Source of the DNA: Plantago elongata
Lineage: Eukaryota; Streptophyta; Magnoliopsida; Lamiales; Plantaginaceae
Length of the DNA stretch: 64,000 bases
Direction: 5' to 3'
Assembly (NCBI GenBank): GCA_036897095.1
Contig: JAYMSP010000092.1
Location: forward strand, 1 to 64,000
Of the stretch, positions 23,270-33,270 are shown piece by piece (the first letter of the stretch is position 1; every line of letters starts with the position of its first letter). The position numbers and the translations under genes are program-made. The notes beneath the pieces are model-generated. The model was not told the origin of the DNA, made no database searches, and was given only the letters and a program-made list of their open reading frames with translations.

Positions 23270-26200
23270 TCAATTTCGCTGATAAACATACTTTTGGTCC
23301 ACCTTCACACAAGGAATGCCAGATATCTTCGGCCAATATTCTCCTTTATCTCTGATGCACTTTTGACTCAAAACAGGACATTGACTTATCTCCAGATTCC
23401 ACAGCCTTTCCAGCAATCGCTCACTGGGCAAATCATTCAGTTTTTCACAGTTGGTTATGGATAGATGCCGCAGAGAGGTCAGATTTTCAAGCACCTTTGA
23501 AAGAGAACTCAGCTCCTGGAATCTAGCAATGGAAACTCTTATCAAAGAAGTAGGAAATATATTATCTTCACCAAGTAACTTAAGGTCTCTAAATCCACCA
23601 CAGATAGAGAATTCCGTGAGAGAACGAAGCCTATGTAGACCCCATTTTGCTAGAGGCTTAAACTTCTTAGAATCCCAAATTCTAATTGATGATAAATTTG
23701 GTGGCAGATCATGCCCTGGAAAGTTTCCGAGCTTGGGACAACTCCTTATCTCAAGTGATGCAAGGGATGTCATGCTTTTTGTGTTAGGCGGCAAAGACTT
23801 GAGTTTTCCACAATCATCAATTGAAAGAACCCTCAGTTGTGGTGGCAAGGCATTTTCTGGGAAATGCCGCAGTTCAGAACATTTGGACAGATACAACTCG
23901 ACAAGATGTCTGAATCCATTCAAGTGATGGAGAAGATCACCGAAGTTCTTGCCTTCGCATAAACTAAGTTCCTCTAGAGAAACTCTAACATTTTCACAGA
24001 ACATTGTATCTGAAACTGGAGCCAGCTGGGTGCAATTCTTGATCGAAAGTTTCTTAAGGTCTGTGGGGAAATTAGTTGTTCCCCACCCTCTCAGAGACGA
24101 GCAATCCTTGATTTCAAGTCTTTCAAGGTTAGAGATATTAGTAGGCAATGACACAAGGTCAGTGCAAGATAGTATCTCAAGGCGTTTAAGCATGGGAGGG
24201 ACACCATTCTCCGGAAAGTTGATAATTCCGGAACAATTCTTTATGATCAGCTCTTTCAGTGAACTATGGTTGCTCAAACTGTCTGGAAGGACCACCAAAT
24301 CGGCACATTTGAACAATTCCAGAACTTCAAGATTGCAAGGCAGCTGCATCTCCCCTTCTCCAATGGACTTAAGTTGCAAACAGTCTGCAACAACGAGGCG
24401 CCTTAGGCGGGTGAGGTGATCAAGTTGAACATCATCAGGCCACAGCGAAAGCAAGTCGTTACAGGCACAACACTCTAAGACGTCAAGTGCTGACAAAGAA
24501 TGCAATAGTCCTGTAGGTATATGAGTTAATCCTGGAATAGACTCAATCTTCAAGTAACTTAAAGTTATGAGATTTTCAAATCTTTCCAAAACCATGCTGT
24601 TGCATTCCTCAAGATCTAACATGTGAAGAACTGGAAAGCTCAACGGAGAAACATCGGTTAGTTTCTGACATCCGAGTATTGCAAGCTGATGAAGTTGTGG
24701 AAACTGGATGATCCTTTCATCAGAATCATCACCGCCAAAACATGACCATTTTTCCCATGCTGGCATGTCACTGAATCTGAGAATTTCCAGTTTAGGGAAT
24801 GCAATGTTCGTTCTATTCCCATAAAACTCAATCCCAATGCATTTGATTTTCGGCATCTCTCTTACATGCAGCTCCTTAAGTTCCAACAGCTGGCCTAAAG
24901 GTGGTAAAGATGTGCACTCAGTACAATTTATAAGTACCACAGTCGATAACTTGCGAAAAAGTGGATCTCCAACCCATGCCGGGAAGGTCACGCCTCCATA
25001 GCAATTTATCTCGAGCTTCTTCAGGTTTTCAGGAGGTTCTAGCAGGTTTAATACCTCATCCTCTGAACATTTACTTCGTGGATTGTCAATATCACTTCCC
25101 CATGACAATTGTAGCTCATCAAGATGTTTCGATCTTAGATATGCCTCCTCCACATCATCTTCATCAGTTACATTCTGCAATTCCTGAATGGAAAGCTTCC
25201 CCCTAAGTTTCAGATCCTTTAATTCCTTCAGTCCCAAGCTACCAACTTTGCTCAACACAACTTTCGGCAGCATTTGAAGTTCTTTCAAATCGCCAATTTC
25301 AACAGGCATATCTTTGAGTTGGTCTGTACCGGAGTTGTCAAGATGGCGCAACTTCTGTAGATTCCCTATTGCAGGTGGCAAATAGCGGATACAACGGCAA
25401 TTACACAAAGACAGTGTCTCTAAATTGTAGAGTTCACCCAAAGAGCCAGGCAACATAACAATTGATGTACCGGAGAGATTCAGGTACCTCAGATGCATTA
25501 AGTTGCAGACGGTACTTGGCAACTCGGTTATGAAATAGCCACTTAGAGAGAGCACTCGCAGTCTGGGCAATTTCGGTACCAATTCAACTAATATTTTGTT
25601 TGATAAGTGAAATGGCGGCCAAACATGTGAGTTTTGGACAGGCATTGGTAGGAATGTCCTCAAACCTTGTACTTCAGAGAAAGCTCTAAATTTTCTGAAA
25701 ACTTCATATTCATGACGAAGGAATGAAACATGACGAACTTTCTCAGGCAGTTGGTACTCCAGATTTGTATCCATTTTCTCATCTAGACGGTAGCATATCC
25801 CTCCAGCAACAAAGTGAGCCAAATCATTTATAAGGTCGTGCATCACGAATAATGATTCACAGTTACTTAACCTTTGGAAGAAAGACCTTGATAGTAGCTC
25901 ATCAAAGTAGTCGAGACCTAAATCTTCCTTGCTTTTCTCACCTTGTGTTTCAAGAAATCCTTCTCCCATCCATATCAACACCAACTCATTCTTATTGAAT
26001 TCGTAGTCCTTTGGAAATATGCAGCAGTAAGCAAAAAGATGCTTCAAACGTGAAGGAAGATGGTGATAGCTTAATCTTAAAACAGGAAGAATCTTATTTT
26101 CTTCCGATAGATCAGGTAAGTCCCATAACTTACTGTTCAGGACAGCCTCCCACCCTTCCTTGGTTCCTTTAGATCCTAAGATCCCACCAAGTGTCTTTGC

Positions 26201-27352
26201 AGCCAAGGGCAAGCCTTTACACTTTCTCGCTAGTTCCAGGCCAACTTCTCTAAACTCCGAATTTTTAATTTCACTAAGAGATCTACCGGAATGCAGAGCC
26301 AACAGAGCTAGACAATCATCGTCAGTCAACAACTTCATGTGGTAAGCTGTTCTAGGAGAACCCACCACTGATGGAATGGTATCATTACGAGTCGTAACAA
26401 TAATTTTACTTCCTGCTAACCCAAACTGGAAGGGACGCAAAAGAAGATCCCACTTTGAATTGCTCTCATGCCAAACATCATCAAGAACAATAAGGAATTT
26501 GCTCTTTGATAACTTGTCCTGTAATTTCACCTGAAGAAGATCCAAATCCATGTTCTCACCATCCTGGCCAGTAACATGCTTGAAGATTGTTTTGGTGATT
26601 TTCTGCACATCGAACTCTTCAGAAACACAAGCCCAAGCCTTAACATGAAAATTTTCCTTTACAACCCTATTGTTATAAACCAATTGGGCAAGTGTGGTCT
26701 TTCCAATACCACCCATTCCAACTATTGGAATGACAGAAAAATGCCCGCATACCTCATCCCCGACCAACATTTCTAGTATTGCCTCTTTATCGTCATCTCT
26801 CCCATAAACATGTGACTCATGCACCAAAGATGTAGTCAACCTCATTACTGATGATCGGTTAGATCGCCCTACGGCCCCTACTGAACTCTCCTTCAAGCTC
26901 AAGTCATTCTTTTGCTTCACAACATACTCCAGTCTTTCCATAATCTCCTTGAGCTTGGACATCACTCTATAATTTGATTTTAGCCTGCTAGGTGCGAACC
27001 TGCTGCAAGTAGGAATGCATCTCCATAATGCATTTGCTCTATCCCTATGATCATCGTCAACCCTTTTTGAATCATGAATCAAGTACCGAGTTGATATCTC
27101 ATCCAACACATCACCCATGTCATAAGCCAAATCCCTGAGGCTCTCAAGCCATACTTTCACAGGTCCCTCCATAAGCTGTTTTTCCTCTGCATCATCAAGC
27201 ACCACCATAATGAGCTCAAAATTTTGGCTTAACTTTTTCCAACGACTTTCAATTTTCTCCTGGCGGGCCAAGGCCTTCATTGCAGCAGAGCTTAATTGCT
27301 GAAACAGTACTTGAAGGAATGCAGACAGGAAGATTTCCCCCACTTGAATCAT
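23270..27352 (-). CDS. CC-NBS-LRR disease resistance protein (RPP13-like protein 1 / R13L1 type)
   Basis: An intracellular immune receptor of 1360 residues in a single exon. An Rx-type coiled-coil domain (1-120; DLAYDMGDVLDEI as the EDVID-like region) precedes the NB-ARC domain. P-loop GMGGIGKTT is near 212, kinase-2 LIVLDDVW near 287, RNBS-B GSKIIVTTR near 314, GLPLAAK near 379, RNBS-D FAYCCIFPKDYEF near 440 and MHDLINDLA near 504. About 800 residues of leucine-rich repeats follow, and the end (GEYWPKISGIPCVKVD) is typical of R13L1-type proteins. All nucleotide-switch motifs look intact, so it is probably functional. The frame is open 45 codons further upstream, but an acceptor TTGTGTTGCAG at 27391 shows that stretch is intron, so the start is MIQVGEIFL at 27352. 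A truncated sister copy lies upstream. The pathogen recognised cannot be predicted. Confidence 0.95.
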   Translation of the reverse strand: MIQVGEIFLSAFLQVLFQQLSSAAMKALARQEKIESRWKKLSQNFELIMVVLDDAEEKQLMEGPVKVWLESLRDLAYDMGDVLDEISTRYLIHDSKRVDDDHRDRANALWRCIPTCSRFAPSRLKSNYRVMSKLKEIMERLEYVVKQKNDLSLKESSVGAVGRSNRSSVMRLTTSLVHESHVYGRDDDKEAILEMLVGDEVCGHFSVIPIVGMGGIGKTTLAQLVYNNRVVKENFHVKAWACVSEEFDVQKITKTIFKHVTGQDGENMDLDLLQVKLQDKLSKSKFLIVLDDVWHESNSKWDLLLRPFQFGLAGSKIIVTTRNDTIPSVVGSPRTAYHMKLLTDDDCLALLALHSGRSLSEIKNSEFREVGLELARKCKGLPLAAKTLGGILGSKGTKEGWEAVLNSKLWDLPDLSEENKILPVLRLSYHHLPSRLKHLFAYCCIFPKDYEFNKNELVLIWMGEGFLETQGEKSKEDLGLDYFDELLSRSFFQRLSNCESLFVMHDLINDLAHFVAGGICYRLDEKMDTNLEYQLPEKVRHVSFLRHEYEVFRKFRAFSEVQGLRTFLPMPVQNSHVWPPFHLSNKILVELVPKLPRLRVLSLSGYFITELPSTVCNLMHLRYLNLSGTSIVMLPGSLGELYNLETLSLCNCRCIRYLPPAIGNLQKLRHLDNSGTDQLKDMPVEIGDLKELQMLPKVVLSKVGSLGLKELKDLKLRGKLSIQELQNVTDEDDVEEAYLRSKHLDELQLSWGSDIDNPRSKCSEDEVLNLLEPPENLKKLEINCYGGVTFPAWVGDPLFRKLSTVVLINCTECTSLPPLGQLLELKELHVREMPKIKCIGIEFYGNRTNIAFPKLEILRFSDMPAWEKWSCFGGDDSDERIIQFPQLHQLAILGCQKLTDVSPLSFPVLHMLDLEECNSMVLERFENLITLSYLKIESIPGLTHIPTGLLHSLSALDVLECCACNDLLSLWPDDVQLDHLTRLRRLVVADCLQLKSIGEGEMQLPCNLEVLELFKCADLVVLPDSLSNHSSLKELIIKNCSGIINFPENGVPPMLKRLEILSCTDLVSLPTNISNLERLEIKDCSSLRGWGTTNFPTDLKKLSIKNCTQLAPVSDTMFCENVRVSLEELSLCEGKNFGDLLHHLNGFRHLVELYLSKCSELRHFPENALPPQLRVLSIDDCGKLKSLPPNTKSMTSLASLEIRSCPKLGNFPGHDLPPNLSSIRIWDSKKFKPLAKWGLHRLRSLTEFSICGGFRDLKLLGEDNIFPTSLIRVSIARFQELSSLSKVLENLTSLRHLSITNCEKLNDLPSERLLERLWNLEISQCPVLSQKCIRDKGEYWPKISGIPCVKVDQKYVYQRN

Positions 27353-28874
27353 TTTGCTTTTCTTTCTTTTTTTCCTTTTCCCTCCCTGTTCTGCAACACA
27401 ATAAATTGTAGAATCAAAACAATATAATGGACACTCTAGGAACAATTTTATTTTAAAATCTACGAAACAGCTGATGTTGGTTGCCAATGGTTTTAAAATC
27501 TGGATTGAGCAGAAACTATTGGTATCATAACAGATACTAGAATCATGCTTGAAAGGCTAGTAGATGTATAAGCTTAGACTGGAAACAAGGTGAAATTGAA
27601 AAATTAAGAGAATATGTGATTCACATGATATGATCAAAAAATACCATACAGTCATTATGACTAGTGATACTAGGAGCACTGAACAATTGATGTTGGAGCT
27701 GATTGCCTATAGCTCCGAGGTTAGGTTTCAGCCGAAATTACAATATCATAGCAAATATACTAGAATTATACTTGAGAGGCTAACATTTGCAAAGCCTTCA
27801 TTTTACTTTTCTGATCCTATTTTGGTGTTAATAATATCTGTTGCTCAGAAAAACGAAAAAGAAAGAAACTATATCATAAAACTCTAATGATTGTTGGTGC
27901 AGTAAGGAATAAATCATGGCAAAAGCTTCATATACTTGTTAGAATGAAGCAGGAAAGCAGGCTCTACTTGGATATCTTGCAGTATCTAGAGGAATCTTTC
28001 CTTATGAGATATCTAGGTTTCCCACTTAGTAAAAGAAAAGCTATTGAAAACCGGATCACAAATTCACGATCCTTTAATTACAAAATGACTCCGGAATATG
28101 AAATTAAAAAATCTAGACATCTGAATTTTACAGGCAGATATTAGCATGTTTATTAGCATCCTGAGATAATTGTTTTGAGAAGCTTCCCAATTACTCAAAG
28201 CAGCTACAAAGAAGTAAAGCAGTTTAATTTGTTTCTGCAAGCCGTAAGCGCAAGAATTGAACAAATAGAAATCTTTAGGATGAGCTTCAAGTATGCAAGA
28301 GACCGAGCAGAATTTGCTTATCTAACTCAACCATGAGGAGAGAGAACAAAACAGTTATCATAAGATTGGACTCCACATACATGTTTTTTGCCTGATCTGA
28401 TTCGGGTTATTGCGGGGCTCTATCTTAGAGGCCTATTGACCATACATCAATACATTAAACAGAATATTTGAAAATCAGAGCCTTGAGGGGTGAATGAAGT
28501 TCAAAACATGCAGGGAGAGTATATTATGGAAGACGAAAGTATGCTCAGCATTTCTAGTGAGAAAGGATTAAGAGCAGCAAGGAAGTCAATTTAGCAGATA
28601 TCCGAGTTCTAGATAATACATTGAATTGCTGGGGGTCGAACGAAAAGGTTAGCTTGTTTTGCACAAAAGATGGGAAAGGCCTGAGACTTTGGCAAAGTTT
28701 GTGCACGAAAGCTCAACTCAATGGCACTACCCAAACACTCGAAACTTAAGCTAGAGTAAATAGCCTATGACATAAATAACAAACACTTCTAAAACAAAGA
28801 TCTAGCCTAAAGTCAATCCCTCCAACATGACATTTACATCAAAAGCCATAGCAAACAAGATGTGTGTAACTTAC

Positions 28875-29177
28875 AGTTTTGCAAATTGCAAGCTTGAGGG
28901 GCCGAAAGTAGTATTGATGGGCTCTTGTTTCTTCAGAGTGAGTAACCTACTTAAAAGTGAAACACACAGACAGTCAGACACAGTCAATGACAGTTGATTC
29001 AAACATTTTGGTTTTTCATAAAGTAAATTGAACCATTTCATATGCAGAAAGGTAACTTCATGCACGAAATTCAACTGCCAAGAAATTGCAAGAAGCCACT
29101 TACAGAGATGTGAGGCTGCGGTGTCTCTTCTTTCTTCTCTTTTCCTTGAAATTAGCCAGATGATTGATGTTTGCATT
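28875..29177 (-). other. non-coding leader exons of the NBS-LRR gene
   Basis: On the minus strand, two donors are visible: CATCTCT/GTAAGT (exon end 29104) and GCAAAACT/GTAAGT (exon end 28875). A possible acceptor, CTCTGAAG, lies near 28936. With the acceptor at 27391 this gives a leader of two short exons plus 38 nt before the start codon, separated by introns of about 0.17 and 1.5 kb. The same two donors are conserved in the truncated copy (31402 and 31199), which supports the structure. The transcription start, near 29.2 kb, is inferred. The intron from 27391 to 28874 holds no other gene. Confidence 0.55.
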
Positions 29178-29664
29178 ACCAAGAATGAGTTGTCAGCTAA
29201 CAAGTCTTTGGTCTTTCTCCTTTATTTGCAACTTGCAAGTCAACTATGCAAACTGAAGTAAATATTCTTGGAAGTTTCATGTAAGTTTCTCCTCATTTTA
29301 ATTCTTTACTCTTGTCTTACACAATGGACAGGTTTAAACTTAAATTTGCTCTGGGATTGTCTTTACTCTTGTCTTACACAAAAGAAAGCTCACTTCTTGT
29401 TTTTATCTCGTAAATTGGTAATATATGCTCTAGACTCTAGAGTTAAGATTTGTAGTACTCGATATATATGGGCCTGACATATAAATATAATGGTCAGAAA
29501 TGCAGTAGATTGTACTAAACGGAGACTAAATTTTACTGGATTAATCCACCTTAATATATCCTACTAAACGATAGTATTTATTAATTACCACTAAAAACAA
29601 TGTCTAGTTGTTCATATAGAAAACCCAAGAAGCTTACAATGTTTTGGAAGAACATGAAGAACAA

Positions 29665-29889
29665 TTACATAACTGTGCCCAAGAAAGAGCTGCAAGGCTG
29701 TCTTGTCTGACTATGTAGACCCCATTCTGCTAAGGAACTTGTCGACATGAGCTTAAAGGTTTTAAGGAACTTGTCGACATGACCTTCAATTTTCTCCCGA
29801 TTGGCAAATGCCTTGATAGCAGCAGAGCCCAATTGCTCAAACAGCACTTGAAGGAGTGTAGACAGGAAGATCTCCGCCACTACAACCAT
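29665..29889 (-). pseudogene. collapsed paralogue of the NBS-LRR gene (coiled-coil remnant)
   Basis: The first 35 residues (MVVVAEIFLSTLLQVLFEQL, then GSAAIKAFANREKIE) match the start of the intact neighbour. After about 48 residues the frame jumps to LAEWGLH, a piece of the C-terminal leucine-rich repeats (LAKWGLH in the intact gene), and then to sequence near the old 3' flank, ending at 74 residues. The whole NB-ARC domain and nearly all repeats are gone. A perfect 20-bp repeat, TAAGGAACTTGTCGACATGA, occurs at 29731-29750 and 29763-29782, right at the junction. The upstream leader introns and exons survive, so transcription is possible. A short coiled-coil peptide could be made, but a dead gene is more likely. 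Confidence 0.85.
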
Positions 29890-30862
29890 TCTGCTGTTTC
29901 GTATCTCCTTTCTCGCTAAACAGGGTAAAATTCAAGAATCAATAAAAGATTTGATTCACATTATACGAACCAATAGTAACTTCATAAATCATAATAATAC
30001 AACATCACTCCGGGAAACTTCATAATAGTACAAAAGTAGCAAACAGTTTGTTTAGTGTTCTGTGCAAGATTGAAGAAATTTGGCATGCTGCAAATCGGGA
30101 TACATATAGTTGTTAATGCACTAAATTTGGCGAGTTTAAAAAATTAGGACTGCGCAAGCCAACTACGTATAGTTAAGGAACTAAATTTGTTATTTTCCCG
30201 ATTCAATCTTGAGAAGATACCGCAAAATAGACATCATAAGACTGACTGCCAAGATCTTTGCTCTTTAACTTAATTTCAACTTGTCTGATCTGGTTCTGGT
30301 TTTGCAGTATATCTTAGAGGCCAATTCACCATGCATCATTGCATCTAGAGATTAAAAGGAAGATCCGGAAATCAGAACCTTGAGGGATAAAATAAAATGA
30401 AGTTCAAAACCGCCTGAAAAAGAGAATTATGGATGCCGAGAGATAAGGATTAAGTGCAGCGCCAGGGTAAAATGTATACATGAACTTTATATTCATCAAA
30501 ATATATACGAATGTATTTCATGTTATTATAATTTCAAGAATATAACTTATGTTCTTTAAAAATTAATACAAGAGTCCTTCCCCATCTATGACATATACAA
30601 GAGGGTAAATTGCCAATAAAAATAATGAAGGAGGTAATCCGCCTTTTATATTAAATGGGAATGGGTAAACTGTGTTAAAAGAAATAGGATATATACATGT
30701 AATCATATATGGGACGAGTTGCACCCTATAAGTAATCATATAGGGGTAAATCGACTTTATAAATGATACATGGGGTTAATCAGTTCTATATAAAGGGGTA
30801 AATTACTTTTATTTTTAAACGGTCAAAGAAATTTGAGATGAATCTAAAATGTAGTAATCAAA
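29890..30862. other. leader intron of the collapsed paralogue
   Basis: Bases about 30290-30460 match 28370-28590 of the intact gene's leader intron (shared blocks ATCTTAGAGGCC, AATCAGA, CCTTGAGGG, ATGAAGTTCAAAAC). An acceptor, CTGTTTAG/CGAG, lies at 29916. From about 30465 the similarity stops and sequence absent from the intact copy begins, including a Stowaway element. Confidence 0.65.
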
Positions 30863-31107
30863 TACTCCTTCCATTCCGATTTAGAAGTTCCGCGGGATCG
30901 AACATAATTAAGAAAAAAGTGATAAAGTAAAATAAAAAGTAATAAATTATAAATGTGATTGAATAAAGTAGGAAAAATAATAAAGTATGAAAGATAATGT
31001 ATAAAATAGAATAGATGTTTTATATTTAAGGAAGTATGACTTTTAAACCGGAACAATTCGAAATGAAAAGCGGGACTTTCAAACTAAAATATAGATACCA
31101 GAGAGTA
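30863..31107. mobile_element. Stowaway-like MITE, diverged copy
   Basis: It starts TA-CTCCTTCCATTCCGATTTAG and ends near AGAGAG-TA, with an internal body (AAGAAAAAAGTGATAAAGTA, AATAAATTATAAATGTGATT) very close to the copy at 19331-19575. The ends have decayed more than in the other two copies. It lies in the leader intron of the collapsed resistance-gene paralogue and is absent from the intact sister, so it inserted after the duplication. Confidence 0.85.
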
Positions 31108-31194
31108 TTTAACCTAAAGCTACCTTATCCATCAAGCCATCCACATCAATTAAAGGCCTTAAAGAAAATACACATTACAATACCGAAATTGCAC

Positions 31195-31480
31195 TTACAG
31201 CTTTGCAAGCTTGAGGAGCTGATGGGGTCTTTTTGATTCACAAATCACAATGGTGTAGCCTTCTGAGAAAACAAACACACAATTAATTATCACAATTGAT
31301 CATGCAGTCAAATTGAACAGTTTCATATGCAAAACTTCAAGAAACGAGGTGCAATTTGATTAACAAAACAGGAAAGGAAAATAAAATTACAAATTACTTA
31401 CAGAAAAATGAGGTGCTGTTTCAACTTTCAACTCCTCTTCCTTCTCTTGGAGCAATTAAATGATTTCTCTTTGGCAATAT
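31195..31480 (-). other. surviving leader exons of the collapsed NBS-LRR paralogue
   Basis: GCTTGCAAAGCT/GTAAGT (donor at 31198) and CATTTTTCT/GTAAGT (donor at 31401) correspond in position and sequence to the two leader donors of the intact gene. A pyrimidine-rich stretch beyond (in plus orientation AACTCCTCTTCCTTCTCTTGG) matches the intact gene's first exon. The 5' end of the duplicated unit is therefore near 31.5 kb. Confidence 0.55.
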
Positions 31481-31824
31481 AATAATGAATTGGGCAAGTA
31501 GTAAATTCTTGCCGTCCGATTATAATAAAATTTAAATTGATAAAATTTATTTAAATTTTTAATTTTATATATAAAATACGAACAATTTAAATTAACTTTT
31601 ATTAATTCAAATTGCATCCCATTCACTTGGTGTTTTCAATTTCCAACATGCAACTTGTAAGCCTACTATGCAAATTGTATTAGCGTTTGGTACGTAATCA
31701 GATATGATTAAATTTTGAGAAATGAGTTTTGATATTTTATGTTTTAAATTGGAGCAACTCCATTAAAATGTCTTACGGTAAATTTCTAGAAAACTCCTCT
31801 TTTAACTTATCCCTAGGAAAAGCT

Positions 31825-31986
31825 TTAGGTGTTTGGATGGGAATTTGAATATCCCAATTTGACTCGATAAACAGTGATTTGGCCTAAAATACACTTAAAA
31901 TATCTCACTCAAATGTTCATCCAAACACAATTTTCACCAAAATCCATCCAAATGCCCCCTCAAATGTCCATCCAAACAGCCACTTA
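31825..31986. mobile_element. Tourist-like MITE (PIF/Harbinger)
   Basis: The left end GGTGTTTGGATGGGAATTTG and the reverse complement of the right end (GGCTGTTTGGATGGACATTT) form an imperfect inverted repeat of about 20 bp, with TTA on both flanks. That target and the G-rich GTTTGG terminus fit Tourist elements, which Harbinger transposases mobilise. It is about 160 bp with no coding capacity. The rest of 31,500-32,590 holds nothing else recognised. Confidence 0.55.
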
Positions 31987-32590
31987 ATTCTTGTTTTTTT
32001 ATGTCCTAAATTTGTATAAGGTCAATTTCATTAGAAATGTGTCCTCTGGACTAATATGAAGTACTTTATTCATTTATTTTACTTATTATGCGACAAATCC
32101 TTCCGTATGCATGCCCAATAATTACTATTTAAGGTGATCAATTGTTAGAAAATAGTAGATTATATCGATAGAGATAAGCGTGTGACCGAATGGGTAAAAC
32201 TATAGAGAATGTAAGCATATATAGTATAAAGTATATTTACGGTGCTTATAAAAGTTTAATAAGTGGATAATAGATGAGTTTCCAATGAATTAATGAATAG
32301 GACTATAGGAGTATAAATTGCAATTTCACAAACAACGCGGTGTGAGTGTTTCTAAAGTCGTTTGTGTCATTTAATTAAGAAGATGCACTTTTATATATAA
32401 TTTAATTGGTGCAAGGTTCAAGTTCTTGCGTTATTTCCCGAATGCAATATTTGGTTAATTGGTGTATCATGTATAAAGGGGTGAGAAAGTTGAATTATTA
32501 ACTAGTCATTATATGTAGTTCACCATATCAAATTACAACTTTTTCAGTAGAAACATAACTAAGTAGCTAGTAAGCACAAATGATCCATTC

Positions 32591-33187
32591 CTAGAAGCTA
32601 CCAAAAATTTGGAAGAGCAAAAATATCAAGAAAAGAACATATCCCTGATGCCAATCAGGAAGTGAGCAAGAAGCTTTTGAAGCAGTGTAAAAGTAATAGT
32701 AAGGATAGGTGGAGTTCCTCTGTCCCATGGTAGGTGTCAAACTATTATTAGAGTCTGGACTACTCCCAGTGTATACATAAACCCTCGGAGGTGGAGGACT
32801 GCCTGTGCCGCTAGTCGATGCTGGTGAGTGCGGTGGTGGCCGTGGCGAAGGTGGTGGATGGGATACACCGACTGGAGGTGGTGGCAGGTCAATGTAGTAC
32901 GGGCCTGTAGGCGGTTCATGGTGCGGTGGTGACAATATAGGCGGTGAACTTTGACTTGGTGGAGGTGTGGAACTTGGACTTGGTGGAGTTGGTGTTGGAC
33001 TTGTTGGTGTTAAAATTGGTGTAGGTGTTGCTGGTGGTGGTGAAGAGCATATGACTGGACAGCTTCCACATTCGCTGATGCATAGCATGCCTTCGGAAGG
33101 GATGTTCATTTGGCATCCGGATTTTGACGTCAGGAGAAGGAAGAGTAAGAAAAGAATCCAGTTTCTGATGGCTTGTGCAAATTCCAT
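32591..33187 (-). CDS. small proline-rich, extensin-like cell-wall or GPI-anchored protein
   Basis: This 198-residue protein has an N-terminal signal peptide (about 1-25; hydrophobic core WILFLLFLLL) followed by a short cysteine module, CISECGSCPVIC (about 36-47). A proline/serine/threonine-rich middle region (about 50-140; SPPP, TPTP, PPPP) would be hydroxylated and O-glycosylated as in extensins and arabinogalactan proteins. A YPYYYFY stretch follows, then a hydrophobic C-terminus (YVLFLIFLLFQIFGSF) that fits a GPI-attachment signal. Its order of parts resembles a family of small plant hydroxyproline-rich glycoproteins. It probably sits at the plasma membrane-wall interface; its role is unknown. 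The single-exon start is the only ATG preceding a good signal peptide, with a TATA box about 75 bp upstream. Confidence 0.85.
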   Translation of the reverse strand: MEFAQAIRNWILFLLFLLLTSKSGCQMNIPSEGMLCISECGSCPVICSSPPPATPTPILTPTSPTPTPPSPSSTPPPSQSSPPILSPPHHEPPTGPYYIDLPPPPVGVSHPPPSPRPPPHSPASTSGTGSPPPPRVYVYTGSSPDSNNSLTPTMGQRNSTYPYYYFYTASKASCSLPDWHQGYVLFLIFLLFQIFGSF

Positions 33188-33258
33188 TTTGTTCTTCCAG
33201 TATGCATAAAGGTTTATTCTTGAAAGGAAATGTGTGCTTCACTTGGTTTTGTAGTATG

Positions 33259-33270
33259 TCTATATATATA
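33259..33270 (-). promoter_or_regulatory. TATA box of the proline-rich protein gene
   Basis: TCTATATATATA/TATATATATAGA lies 72-83 bp upstream of the start codon on the minus strand, leaving room for a leader of about 40 nt. Confidence 0.55.

Noticed and set aside
23451-24419. Long plus-strand frames opposite the NBS-LRR gene
   Set aside because: They are antisense shadows of the leucine-rich repeats; they have no family match of their own.
27353-27487. N-terminal extension of 45 residues on the NBS-LRR protein (start MATNIS)
   Set aside because: An acceptor site TTGTGTTGCAG lies inside it and the extension is absent from the family; the MIQVGEIFL start fits Rx-type coiled coils and matches the truncated copy.
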